A stretch of 64,000 nucleotides of DNA, from positions 644,894 through 708,893 of the forward strand of contig NW_019173935.1 of the NCBI RefSeq assembly GCF_001642475.1, given 5' to 3'. A program made the position numbers and the translations under genes. The DNA comes from Fonsecaea monophora. Lineage: Eukaryota > Ascomycota > Eurotiomycetes > Chaetothyriales > Herpotrichiellaceae. The notes under the pieces are model-generated. The model did no database searches, was not told where the DNA came from, and worked only from the letters and a program-made list of their open reading frames with translations. Of the stretch, positions 41,223-51,634 are shown piece after piece. Numbering within the stretch: the stretch's first letter is position 1; each line of letters opens with the position of its first letter.

Positions 41223-43589
41223 CTATGCAGTAGTGTCCTTGACCATATTCCTCGCCCTGACACGCTCCTCATGCTTCAACTTATCGGCAACCTCGCCACC
41301 CGAGCTGAGCAACTCCTCCCACTCCTCCTCGTCCATGTTCATGATCATGCAGATCTGGGTGCAGCGCAAAAACGCCTCGCGTAGGCCGTACTTCTGGCCT
41401 TTGACGACGACCTTGACGATCTCATTGACGTCGTGCTCCAGCCTCGCAGCCCCGACTTCGTTGACCCGCCCGTGGTACGTCCACAGGCGCTTCTCGAGCA
41501 TCTTGCTCAGGTAGTTCACCACGATCGCCAGGAGCTGGTCAAACGTGCGCTCCGTCATGATCCGTCCGATCGGTTTCGTCAGCGCGTCCCATCCCAGTTG
41601 GAAGCGCATGCGGACTTCGTCCGAGAACGACTCGGTCTCGTCTCCGCCGTCGATATCGCCCGCAAGGTCCTGCAGCTGCTCCCGCGAGAGCTGGTAGTCG
41701 GTGTCGCGGAAGGCGTCCATCAGGATGGGTCGGAGACGAGGTTTCATGACATTGTGAAAGACCACGTTCACGCCGTCAGAAATGAGCTCGTTGGTTTTCT
41801 CCGAGAACACTGAGGCGAAGGAGGTCAGCAAAGCCGCAACCTCGTCTGCCTCGCCAGGCCCGGGGAAGAGTTCTGCTAATGGTCGATGAGGTGAGCCTGC
41901 GACGGGTTCCACTCGAGCACGGGCAATCTGGACAACGTAGTCCTTGGCTACGTCGAGATTGTTGATGAGGACGAGGAAGGAGACGATGGTCGCCTCGGGT
42001 GGGAGCTGGCCTGGAATTGCGGCTTTGGGGTAGCTCTCATCGCGCATCTTGCGCTGTTCCATGCCGATGAAATCGGAGCCTAGTATTCTACCCAGAGTAG
42101 GGATGACGCTGGAGATGACCTGTTTCTGTGACGTTGCTAAAGACTGCTGCAGGACTTTGTTGACAATGTACATAATGTCCTCGATTGCAGAGCTGACGTG
42201 AGGTGGATTGGAGTTGAGTGGTTTATGAGGGTTGAGAGACAAGTCGGGTGGTTGCTCGTCTAGCTGGAACGCCTTCTCGACTGAGCGCCGGAAGAAGAAC
42301 GTGGTCATGGTGTTGAACGGGGTCAGGAGTTTCTCCTGCACTTTTTTGTGGAGGTTCGAGTCGAGGAGGAATGAAGGTATCGACAGTGATCCATCGGGGC
42401 TGCCAGCATCGTGACATTTTTCGGCAATAAAATTGGTGTACAAGGACCATTTGCCCAACATGAGGGTCATCTCATTGAGTAAGGCATCGACCTGTTTCAT
42501 ATCGACCGATTCATCCTCACTCGACCTTCCTGGTGCGGGAGAGCCTGCTCGTGGCGTTGCGCTTGAACCTCGCTGTGCATTCATGAAGCTCTGGACCAAG
42601 AACGTGAAGGCGTATGCTTTGATATCTGTCAGCTGGCGTTCGATCTTCCTCTCGTCGCTCCAAGTGTCTAGTATAATCCCTCCTTGGAGATCAGCCTCGA
42701 CTTGCAGCCGTTCAATGACTCGTGCCATCTTGCCGGCCCCATAATGGCGCTCGACCAGTCCACCATGTCCCTCGATGATTTGTGCAATATGCTCGAACAA
42801 TTTCGTCAAGGCGTTTGCGTAGAAGAAGCCGTCTTTGCTCTGGTTGCCACCAGTGCCAGCATTGAGGTTGGCACGAGCCCGAGTAGCGACGCCCTGGCAG
42901 ACATAGCGACCATAGACGTCCAGGCCAACGTCCGAGCGGTTGATCAGTGGGAAGAGTTTGAAGAAACGCGTTATTCTAGCGCCGTCGTTCTCCTTGATTG
43001 CTTTGTCGAACTCTCTCAGAAACAGGTTGCACAATGATTCCGAAGCATTCTCCAAGGTGACAGCAGGGGCATCGGGGACTTCTGCAGTCGGAACTATCCT
43101 CGCGGCGAATGGGCCATTAATGACAGCACTGGGAATCTTTGAGGCTCTGCTAAGATAGCTGGCTGCGGTTTCCCAGTCCTGAGCCGCTCCCATGGATCCA
43201 GATACACCCAGCACACAAGCTTTCAATTCCCTGACCTGCTCGACGACGGTGAGTGTAGCCTTGACCCTTTCCTGCTCGAGGTCGAGTCTCTTGACGGAAT
43301 TTGAGATTCGTTGGGCGTTCGCTGCAGCGTCCGAGAGCATGCCATTGCTGACTGCTCTTGCCTTGGAAGCCTGCGCAGTGACATTTGCGCGGAACAAGTC
43401 CAGACGGCCGAGTTCTCGTTGGAGATCCTTCTGCGCACTGATAAGAGCATCGAGCTGCGAGGTTACTGTGGCCTCTTTTCTGTGGAGCTCAGCCAATGCG
43501 GCACGGATCTCTGACACGGATTTTGCGTTGTAGACGCTGTTTGTTTCACTTTCGTGCTCTAGATCAGGGACGTGGCCATTGGTCGTCAT
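41223..43589 (-). CDS. COG4: Conserved oligomeric Golgi complex subunit 4
   Basis: A single 788-residue frame matches COG4, a subunit of the tethering complex for retrograde intra-Golgi vesicles. The N-terminal 140 residues are a heptad-rich helical segment (EIRAALAELHRKEATVTSQLDAL and following). Then come AAQDWETAASYLSRASKIP, a typical COG4 signature, and FDKAIKENDGARITRFFKLFPLI. The large central and C-terminal helical bundle includes DVYGRYVCQGVATRARANL, KVLQQSLATSQ and, close to the end, LGWDALTKPIGRIMTERTFDQLL. The length suits fungal COG4. ATG at 43589, no intron. It is divergent from UTP18 across 399 bp. Confidence 0.9.
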   Translation of the reverse strand: MTTNGHVPDLEHESETNSVYNAKSVSEIRAALAELHRKEATVTSQLDALISAQKDLQRELGRLDLFRANVTAQASKARAVSNGMLSDAAANAQRISNSVKRLDLEQERVKATLTVVEQVRELKACVLGVSGSMGAAQDWETAASYLSRASKIPSAVINGPFAARIVPTAEVPDAPAVTLENASESLCNLFLREFDKAIKENDGARITRFFKLFPLINRSDVGLDVYGRYVCQGVATRARANLNAGTGGNQSKDGFFYANALTKLFEHIAQIIEGHGGLVERHYGAGKMARVIERLQVEADLQGGIILDTWSDERKIERQLTDIKAYAFTFLVQSFMNAQRGSSATPRAGSPAPGRSSEDESVDMKQVDALLNEMTLMLGKWSLYTNFIAEKCHDAGSPDGSLSIPSFLLDSNLHKKVQEKLLTPFNTMTTFFFRRSVEKAFQLDEQPPDLSLNPHKPLNSNPPHVSSAIEDIMYIVNKVLQQSLATSQKQVISSVIPTLGRILGSDFIGMEQRKMRDESYPKAAIPGQLPPEATIVSFLVLINNLDVAKDYVVQIARARVEPVAGSPHRPLAELFPGPGEADEVAALLTSFASVFSEKTNELISDGVNVVFHNVMKPRLRPILMDAFRDTDYQLSREQLQDLAGDIDGGDETESFSDEVRMRFQLGWDALTKPIGRIMTERTFDQLLAIVVNYLSKMLEKRLWTYHGRVNEVGAARLEHDVNEIVKVVVKGQKYGLREAFLRCTQICMIMNMDEEEWEELLSSGGEVADKLKHEERVRARNMVKDTTA

Positions 43590-43988
43590 ATTGCATCAAC
43601 GAATGAGTGAGGGATGTTGTGATGTGAACCCCTCCAACCTGTTTGCGACGTGATCGGGATATATGGTCAGCTGGGCTGGCAGCGTTGACGACCAGTGGCA
43701 CCAAAGTCCCCATTGATTGTTTTCCTCCGGAAATAGAAAGCAACAAGCTTCATTCTTGAGGGGACATTGTCGACTGGTGCTGCACCACTACCACAAGTTT
43801 CAATCGAATTGTGTGAATTGTAGACAAAAGGACAAAAGCAGCGGCTTCGGCCCGCAGCCTCCAAAAGTCACAAATTGCTCCGCTCCGAAGTATTACCGGC
43901 CACACCCCAAAAAAAGTTGACTGCACATCCTGCGGTGCTCAAATTGTCCGACAAACAACGGCCAGGAGATACGGCCAACTTGAAAAAA
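43590..43988. promoter_or_regulatory. Divergent promoter, COG4 / UTP18
   Basis: A 399-bp spacer. The UTP18 frame is open upstream to an ATG at 43875, so part of this spacer could be coding if that start is used. Confidence 0.4.
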
Positions 43989-45837
43989 ATGCAAGAACCC
44001 AAGCGGCCTAAACACGGAGCCAAAGGGAAGTCGGCCACAGAGGTCCTCGAGAAAGATGACACCGAACTGCGCCTAGAGAAGGCCCTGTTCGGAGACGACG
44101 CAGGCTTTCTCAATTCGTTGACGAGAGACCAGATCGAGGAGAATCGGTCGTTGGTGCCGCGCAAGCATGGAAAGGATGACGAGTCTGAAGAAGACGATGC
44201 CGATGGAGGATTGAGCCATGTGGCAGACGAAGATGTTGGTGTCCAACCCCTCTATCGTCTTCCCTTCCTAACGTTGTTCACAGTTGTTTTTCCTCGACAC
44301 GGGTGCCGACCAACTCACGCCCTCCGTTGCGAAAGAACTCGAACGTACCGAAAAAGTGCATGGTCATCATCAGCCAGAACCAGTGTGGCACGACAGTGAC
44401 GATGACCGGATCACCGTCTCACTCGCCTCAAACACTCGCTTGCGCAAACTTCGCGACACGGAAGACGATGATGTGATTAGTGGCAGAGAATACATACAGA
44501 GACTACGACGACAGTACGAGAGGCTTCACCCCACACCGGAATGGGTTACATATGCGAGAAAGAGGAGAAAGTTGTCTTCCCGCTCCGATGATCACGATGC
44601 GATGTCAGACTCAGATGTGTCCATGGACGAGAACGACTCTCTCCCTTCGGCGCAACCTTTGGCTGAACTTCTCCGAACAGCAGGGTCCCTGACTAGGACA
44701 GACAACAAGAGACCAGGCACAAAGGGAACCCGGAGGCTGCGGCCGGAAGTCATCGACATCCAGCGATGCAAAGATGTAGCGAGCTCCGGCCCCTCTTCAG
44801 TCGACACATTGCAATTCCACCCATACTACCCTCTTCTTCTTGCCGCCGGACCAAGTTCGACAGTGACGTTGTACCACATCTCACCTCAACCGCCGAATCC
44901 CAACCCCATTTTAACCTCGCTACATCTGAAGGGAACTCCTCTGCACACGGCGGCATTCTGCCGGCCACGAGCCCAACCTGCTGCCGAGGACGCGAGCGAG
45001 GCACACGACCAGACCAAAGTATTTCTCTCTTCTCGACGGCGGTATTTCCATACCTGGTCACTCTCCACCGGCACCGTCACCAAGGTAACTCGTGCACTCT
45101 ACGGTCAGGCTCGCAAAGAGCAGCGAACGATGGAAGCTTTCAAGCTGTCCCCCTGCGGCCGCTACATGGGACTGATCGGCTCGTCCAAGAAGGGAGGCGG
45201 GAGCATCAACGTGCTGTCGACAGAGACCTTGCAGTGGGTGTGTAGCTGTCGGATTGATTCACGCGGTGGCGTGGCGGACTTTGCGTGGTGGCGCAACGGG
45301 GACGGGTTTGCGGTGGTGGGAAAGAATGGGGAGGTCAGCGAGTATGACATCGAGGCGCGGAGGGTAGTCCTGAGGTGGATGGACGACGGCGCCGTCGGCA
45401 CGACCGTCATCGCCTTGGGCGGGGATTCCGGACAACAGCAGTGCCGGGGCGGCAGCCGCTGGGTCGCTGTGGGCTCTTCTAGCGGAGTTGTCAACCTCTA
45501 CGATCGACGCGGGTGGATGGGCACTACCAACACTTCAAGCGACCTCGTCGCCACCAAGGACGAGAGACCCAAACCCGCCCGGATGTTCGACCAGCTGACG
45601 ACGCCGATCTCGCACCTCGAGTTCTCCCAAGACGGCCAGATGCTGGTCATGACGTCGCGCTGGAAGAAGAACGCCCTGCGCCTGGCGCAACTGCCCAGCT
45701 GCACGCTCTACAGGAACTGGCCGACGGATAAGACGCCCCTGGGCAGAATCAGTGCCGCCGCTCTGTCGCCGGATGGAAGTTACCTCGCGGTGGGGAACGA
45801 GCAGGGGAAGATCAGACTGTGGGAGATACGCGAATGA
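43989..45837 (+). CDS. UTP18: U3 snoRNP / SSU processome protein Utp18
   Basis: Exon 1 (43989..44234) and exon 2 (44284..45837) are joined across a 49-nt intron (donor GTTGGT, branch CCTAAC, acceptor CACAG), restoring DEDLFFLDTG. The 599-residue product is Utp18, a WD40 subunit of the UTP-B module of the small-subunit processome in the nucleolus. The N-terminus is basic then acidic, with TELRLEKALFGDDAGF. EYIQRLRRQYERLHPTPEWVTYARKRRK precedes the propeller. WD-type segments include VDTLQFHPYYPLLLAAG, FKLSPCGRYMGLIGSSKKGG, ISHLEFSQDGQMLVMTS and the last ALSPDGSYLAVGNEQGKIRLWEI. I start at the ATG giving MQEPKRPKHG; an in-frame ATG at 43875 would add 38 residues. Confidence 0.9.
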
Positions 45838-46105
45838 GGCTTGCCTGTACATTCACCCACTGGGGTCAGTACTGTAAATGCCCTCGAATTTGCGTCGGTC
45901 GTGTAGTAGGTGGTAGGTGGTATCATCATGTACGGCATACATGCATGCATCATGATGATATACATGGCACAAAAATCTCTATAAAAAAAGTCTTTCGCTC
46001 CAGACCATCTTTTCTTGGTCGTCCAACAATCTCCAAAATGCTGCACACTTCCACACTTTGCTTCTCTCCCCACCACCCCTCTTTCTGGGGTAGGTTATAT
46101 ACGTA
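45838..46105. other. Convergent spacer UTP18 / hexokinase
   Basis: 268 bp of 3' flanking sequence with CATGCATGCATCATGATGAT short repeats. No gene seen. Confidence 0.4.
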
Positions 46106-47699
46106 CTATGTCAGGCCGGGGAAGTTCGCAACGTCGCGCACGCCGGCCGTATTGCCCTCCTTGATTCTCTTGAGGGTCAGGGCGGCGATCAGGGCGGCGC
46201 CGACGCCACTGCCGTCCTCGGCGCTCATCATGACCACGGGGTCCTTTTTGCCCTTTGGCCAGTCGAGGATCTCGCGCAGCGCTACGGCCCCGCGCTGCTT
46301 GAAGTGCGGGTACTTGTTGAAGACGGACCCGTCGGCGCCAACGTGGCAGCTCTCGATGTTCTTCTTCTTGCAGATGGCCGCAACGCCGCAGGCCGAGAGG
46401 CGCGCAGCGCGCGTGCCGATCAGTTCTGCCAGGCGGCGGCAGAGCTCCAGCTCGGGCTTGGACGCCTGGATCTTGAGCTTGTCCTCGAACATGTCGCGCG
46501 TCTCGTGCAGGTTCTCGAAGGGGTCTTCTTCGATGAAGGACAGGAACGACGCGTCGAGCGTGTAGGGCTTCTTCAGCGCCGAGATGTCCTGACCCTCAAA
46601 GAGGAGGTTCTTGTTCTCGTGCAGGTCGACGAGCACGAGCCGGAAGATCTCACCCAAGTACAACCCGGCGATCATCTTCTCAAAGGCCTGTTGGCCCGGT
46701 CGTGGCGAGGTCTCGTCGATGATGGTGTCGTATTTCGTGATGGGGAGGACCTTGTGCTCGTTGTCGAAGGCGCCGTATTCGCAGTTGATCGCCATGGGCA
46801 TGTCGTCGGGGAGGTTGAGGTGTTTGATCTTTGGTATTGAGCCGCAGTTCTCCATGTAGGCGGCATTGCAGCCGGTTCCAAAGATGCACCCAATTCTTAT
46901 AGTCTGGTCTGTATATGCTGATGCGATCAGCGTGCCGGTGGTGTCGTTTATGATGGCGACAAGTTTGATCGGGAGGTTCTGGTGTGCGATCAGTCAATCA
47001 GTCACCGCAGAAGGGTTTCTCGTAGTTGTTCATACCCGTGCCTCAAGAGCTTTTTGGAACTGGGGAACCACATCCTGCCCTTCAACGCCTGAGATGTCAA
47101 ATCCTTTGGTCCATCGCTGGAGCACTCCGTGGTCAATGTAGTCTTGCGTTGCCGGGTAAGAAAACGTGAACCCGAGGGGCAGATGCGCCAGATCCTCGTC
47201 CTCGTGGTGAAAGTCGATGAACTGCTGCATGCAGTCGGCGATGTAATCCCACAGCTCCTCGGCCGTTCCCGTCTTCAGCTCTTCCGGCATGCGATACTTG
47301 CTCTGGATGATTTCGAACTCGCCCTTCTCTTCCGTGAGGGTGATTTCGCAGACTCTCAGGTTGGTCCCGCCCATGTCCAGTGCGAGGAAAGTGCCCTGCT
47401 CATTGCCGTCCGGGAAGCCCATGACCCAGGTCGGGTTCATGGGGATGTTGCCCCCCTCTTTCTCCAGGCCAGCTTGGAGCTCCGACACGAAATGGTCGGT
47501 GATCTTCTTGAGCCGCTCGGCGTCCACGGTGAACAGGTTCTCGAGGTTGGCGATTTCGTCCAGCAAGCTCTTCGGCACATCGGCCATCGAACCTGTAAGA
47601 AACCGCGAGATTTAGCAACCCAATCATTCCGTTCCAACTCCCAGGACATCATCACTTACCCTTGCGGGACGGCTTTCGCTTTGGACCCAACCCGACCAT
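46106..47699 (-). CDS. Hexokinase (Hxk2-like)
   Basis: Exons 47699..47660, 47592..47036 and 46978..46106 give 489 residues. The N-terminus MVGLGPKRKPSRKGSMADVP strongly resembles the regulatory start of yeast Hxk2, including an RKGS with Ser15. Introns of 67 nt (GTAAGT) and 57 nt (GTATGA) fall after Gly14's first base and after ALEAR. Hexokinase landmarks are LALDMGGTNLRV (phosphate-1 loop), LGFTFSYPATQDYIDHG (glucose binding), catalytic Asp211 in INDTTGTLIASAY, GCIFGTGCNAAYME, and the late adenosine segment MMSAEDGSGVGAALIAA. It phosphorylates glucose and fructose in the cytosol. Sequence cannot tell whether it also acts in carbon repression as yeast Hxk2 does. Confidence 0.93.
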
Positions 47700-48397
47700 T
47701 GTGCCTGTGTTCGACTGTTGACGCTGAGAGACAAGAAGAGAGGGGAGGTAGATAGGTGGAAGAAGAGGTTCGGGTTAATCAAGCTGGGAAGTATGAACAG
47801 ATTTGACCTCAGGTGAGCTGTTTCCTGGTCAAGCTTTCGCGGCGAGAAACGGAGGCCAAAATGTTGATACAGCAAAAGTTTGGCGGGGTAGTTTTGAGTC
47901 TCGAAGCCAGTGGGTCGAAACAGGGGCATTTTGCGGCGGCATCAGGCGGTACCAGCAGCTAATGAAGTATGACAGAATGGTGCCGCTTATGTCAGGAAGG
48001 GAATAAGGGAATAAGGGAATGAGGGGCATTTCCAAGTCTTCGGTATTTGCTTCTGTTGATGCTATCTCCTTTGGGTATCAGGATCGCCAATCTAACACCA
48101 CTTTGAAGGGTCCGTGTTATGAGGCTCTCCCATCAACCACCAAGTAACTGCTCCCAATAGCTCCGCTTAAGATTTGTGTGCCTGCAAGTCTCCCTTGTTC
48201 CAATTTTCTTCCCAGCGAGATCTTCGAAAGCCATGACTAACCGTGCAACGCTGACTCACAGTTCTGTTTCTGGGAACCATGGTTAAAGTGACGAAATTTG
48301 TCTCCTGGCAGGTCCGTAGTTCGCCTCCAGCATCCGAGCATACGACTTCTTCACTGCCAGACAGAAGTCACATGACGGTAGAACACACAAGCCTGGT
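47700..48397. other. Hexokinase upstream region
   Basis: About 0.7 kb between the hexokinase start and the BTB stop codon. It is likely hexokinase promoter plus BTB 3' flank. I see no TATA box, gene or RNA. Confidence 0.4.
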
Positions 48398-49318
48398 TCA
48401 GTCGAGATCAATGATTTCGAGGGACGTCGGAGAAGCGTCGTGGCCACGCTCAAATTTGGGGTAGTCTGCAACTCTCCAGCGATGGGTTCCGAGCGCAGGG
48501 TCCAAGGGATCCTTCTCCTCCGCAACTTTGGACATAGCTTTGAAGAGTTCCTTGCGCAGAGGACGATCGCCTTTTGTGAGAAAGACTTCAAAGTCAGTGT
48601 TGTTCTGGACAAAGTTATCGTACCCTCTCTGGAAGATCTCGAAAGCAATCTGGTCAACGAGGTACTGGATCAAGGGCACCTTGCACATAGCGTCGCCCTC
48701 ACCGACACGCCCAGAGATCCAGAAAAGATGGGCAAACTTGACGTCGTATTCCGCATGGTATTTTCGAAAACAGTCGACCACATCATCTTGAAGACCCGGC
48801 ATGCGGTAGTGGAGCGCCAGGATGTATGCCTTCATCAGTATGATGCACTCACTTCCAGTGGTAGGTATGTCCGGTGGCTCATTGTACAGGTAATTGACAA
48901 CGACCTCGAAAGCCTCAGGCTCGTATATCAGACCCTGAAGCCGGTAAGCCGGCGCCGTGACAGCATCGCTGGCACCTGCTGGAGAAGCACCATTATTTTC
49001 ACTGTCGTTTCCATATGTGTCATTCTCAGAGTCCAGCTCTTCTTTGATGTTACCTCGATCTGGCGTCACTGTGTGTTCACTTCGCACTGGTGAATCCAAA
49101 GACCTCCCGGCACGGGTTGATGCTCGAGTTGGTGTCCGTGTCGGTGTAGGCGTGGTGCCCGTAGGAAATGTAGGGTCCCCATGGACTTTGAAGAAATCGG
49201 TCTTTTCGAGGAATGCATAGTGGACATGGAACAGTTGTCTCTTCCTTCCAACAAAGATTCGAATAGTCGGATTGGCATATTTCCCCTCTGACTTGGAGCG
49301 AGGCGTTGTGGCACTCAT
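48398..49318 (-). CDS. BTB/POZ domain protein
   Basis: This 306-residue single-exon protein starts at the ATG at 49318 (MSATTPRSKSEGKY); the open frame extends nine codons upstream only with a TTG. A BTB/POZ fold begins at NPTIRIFVGRKRQLFHVHYAFLEKTDFF. It is interrupted by an acidic, Thr/Pro-rich insertion of about 80 residues, and resumes with YRLQGLIYEPEAFEVVVNYLYNEPPDI and ILMKAYILALHYRMPGLQDDVVDCF. A BACK-like helical tail follows (LIQYLVDQIAFEIFQRGYDNF). Such fungal BTB proteins may be Cullin-3 adaptors or have other binding roles; no second recognised domain is present, so no substrate is proposed. Confidence 0.8.
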   Translation of the reverse strand: MSATTPRSKSEGKYANPTIRIFVGRKRQLFHVHYAFLEKTDFFKVHGDPTFPTGTTPTPTRTPTRASTRAGRSLDSPVRSEHTVTPDRGNIKEELDSENDTYGNDSENNGASPAGASDAVTAPAYRLQGLIYEPEAFEVVVNYLYNEPPDIPTTGSECIILMKAYILALHYRMPGLQDDVVDCFRKYHAEYDVKFAHLFWISGRVGEGDAMCKVPLIQYLVDQIAFEIFQRGYDNFVQNNTDFEVFLTKGDRPLRKELFKAMSKVAEEKDPLDPALGTHRWRVADYPKFERGHDASPTSLEIIDLD

Positions 49319-49573
49319 GGTGAGCGGCAAATAGAGATGGGTCAAAGTGTGTGTCTAGACCAAAGCCGGGTATGTCTGTCTTGGTGGTTGGTCAGTGCTA
49401 AGGTGAAATGAGGAAGGAAAGAAGTTTGCTCACTTGACCAGAGAAAATCACTTGGGTTGAAAGAATTTGTTTGGGGAAAGTCTAAGTGACTTCTGAGGTT
49501 GATCTTCAGTTCAGACTGATATTGGTTTCAATGTGAGTGAACACGGTGGCTCGGTACGCCAAGCATGAGACCA

Positions 49574-50786
49574 CTAAAGAGAAGGTTTTTCAGGTTTGTC
49601 TGGCCTTAGATGAGGATAGACGTGACTGAGCCCAGAGTTTGAAGACGTGGTTAGCGTTGGTGAGGTCAGCGTGTTGGACGAGGGACCGGTTGATGGCGGT
49701 GATTTCTGCGGTGCACTCTTTTCCACTTCAGCCCTTATTCTATCATTTGCCTCGGCGGAGATCTTGAGTGAGGCATCAATATCCTTGGTCAACTTCGCAA
49801 TCTCGTCGTCCAATTTCTCCTGCCTGGTCTTGGGCGGCGCCTCCTGCGCATCCCTCTCGTCCTTGTTTGGGTTGGTGCTGGCCCATAGATTTTCCAACTC
49901 ATCACGCCAGCCCAGAGCGTCGGCAAACCTGCGAACACCCTCATCACAGTCCCCAAGCAGCAGCACGTCGTCCGGCCGTGAACCGATGGATCCCACTCTC
50001 TCTAGGTTGATAAGCACGCGCGGTGTACCTTCTCTGACAAACGACGGTAAGCTAGCGAATGGCTGAACCGTCAGACTGGTCCCCATGACAATTGCCAAAT
50101 CTGCTTTCGCGGGCAGGCTTCGGTTGCGGTGGAATGACTCTGGAAGAGCCTCGCCAAAGAAAACGATATCGGGCTTCACCAGTCCGGTGCATGTCGACCT
50201 GATGCAGCGCGGTACCTCCATTTTCTGGACCATCTCTTTCATACGATCACCAGGAAACTCGGTCTTGCATTCAATGCACCTCTGAGTAGCGAATGATCCG
50301 TGTGCTTCCACAATCTTTTCGCCAGGAACCCCAGCTTCCCGCTCGAGACAGTCGATGTTTTGAGTAAACAGTTTCAGCAGTCGCCCTTTCTTATGAAGCA
50401 AACTAATGAATGCGTGTGTCACCGTCGGCCGGTATTTGCCTGGATACAGTTCATTCGCCAGGGTATAAAACGGGTACGGGTTGTTTCGAAAGTATGAGAT
50501 GTCGAAGACTGCTTCTGCATATGGGAGGTTCAGCCGAGCCAGATTGGCATACAGCCCAGTATCAGGAGAACGGAAGTCAGGTATTCCAGCCGATGTGCTG
50601 ATTCCCGCGCCAGTCTTGGAGACGGTCAGATCTCGAGCATCAAAGGGTCGGAGGGGCTCTTACCATGACGACAATGTTCTTGATGTCCTTCTCTTTGATG
50701 TATTGAGCCACTGCTTCTATATTTCGCCCATAGAGCGTGGTGGGAGGCGTGGCCTCGTCAATTGGGGTGGAGGATTCGTTGCCCAT
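49574..50786 (-). CDS. HST2: Hst2-type NAD-dependent protein deacetylase (sirtuin)
   Basis: Exon 1 (50786..50664) and exon 2 (50614..49574) are separated by a 49-nt intron (GTAAGA..CCAAG) lying inside the NAD-binding motif VVM|TGAGIS. The 387-residue product is a class I sirtuin: GAGISTSAGIPDFRSPDTGLY, TQNIDCLEREAG, catalytic His146 (VEAHGSF), zinc ligands Cys154, 157, 178 and 183, VKPDIVFFGE, and MGTSLTVQPFASLP. The long C-terminus (about 285-387) has a charged helix and a Ser/Thr/Pro tail. MGNESS at the N-terminus fits the N-myristoylation consensus (Gly2, Ser6). The family deacetylates histone H4K16 and cytosolic targets and shuttles between nucleus and cytoplasm in yeast. Confidence 0.92.
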
Positions 50787-51634
50787 CTTGAAGATGTTCC
50801 CGCGCCCCGCACGTGGTTGGGGATGGCGCTCACGACGTCGTCGACCTATGATGGCGAGCAGACGGCGAAACACTTTGAGCGACGTAGAGGAGGATCTGTG
50901 TTACGGTTTTTACAACCAGGCTCGAAACTTGAGTGCAGGAAAGTTAAATAAGGCAAAGAGATGTCGGAAAGGAAAAAGATGTTGGAGGCTACAAAAAGAC
51001 GTTATCTCTTAGTGCCCTGCCCCACGTCATACCGGGTGCACATTGGGCTCTTTTTACGGAACATTTGCCGTGATGGTTGACCTGAAATAGCGACCGTGTG
51101 TGTGGATTGGAAACTAGCTTGATGCAGTAAGGCGGTGATCTTGCTCATCTGCAAACTCGGTGCTTCGTATGTATAACGCAACATCCATCAACTCTCTGTG
51201 GAAATCACCAGGGGCATCCCTTATTTCGAGTGACATGGCATCGGATAGGCGCTCGCCACAAGCAGAGAACTATTTAATGCTGTTTACCTCACAGTCTATC
51301 AATATAAATCCGTTAGACGATATGATGGCCGTGTGTACACCGCTGAGCCAATAGTGTCAGATACTTATCTCTTCGAATCTTCGGGTGCGCTAATCACGTA
51401 AAATCTTTTTCTGTCCACAGAGCAGGTGGCACCAGGTGGGAAAGGTTGGAAGACAAGTAAAAACCGGGACGAGGCTTTTATTCAGCCTTGTGCGGATAAT
51501 CCAGCAGGTCAATCAGTGCCGATGTTTAGCCGCTCGTGCAAAAAGTTTCTGGCAAAATTGCGGAGTGTGCAATACCATACTACATTTCTGGTAAAGCAAC
51601 GCTTCCTCTCACTCTTGGGTTCACATTTACCGTC
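50787..51634. promoter_or_regulatory. Divergent promoter region, HST2 / DBP9
   Basis: 848 bp between divergent start codons. The DBP9 frame stays open about 100 nt upstream of its ATG but only from a GTG. No further gene is recognisable. Confidence 0.45.
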
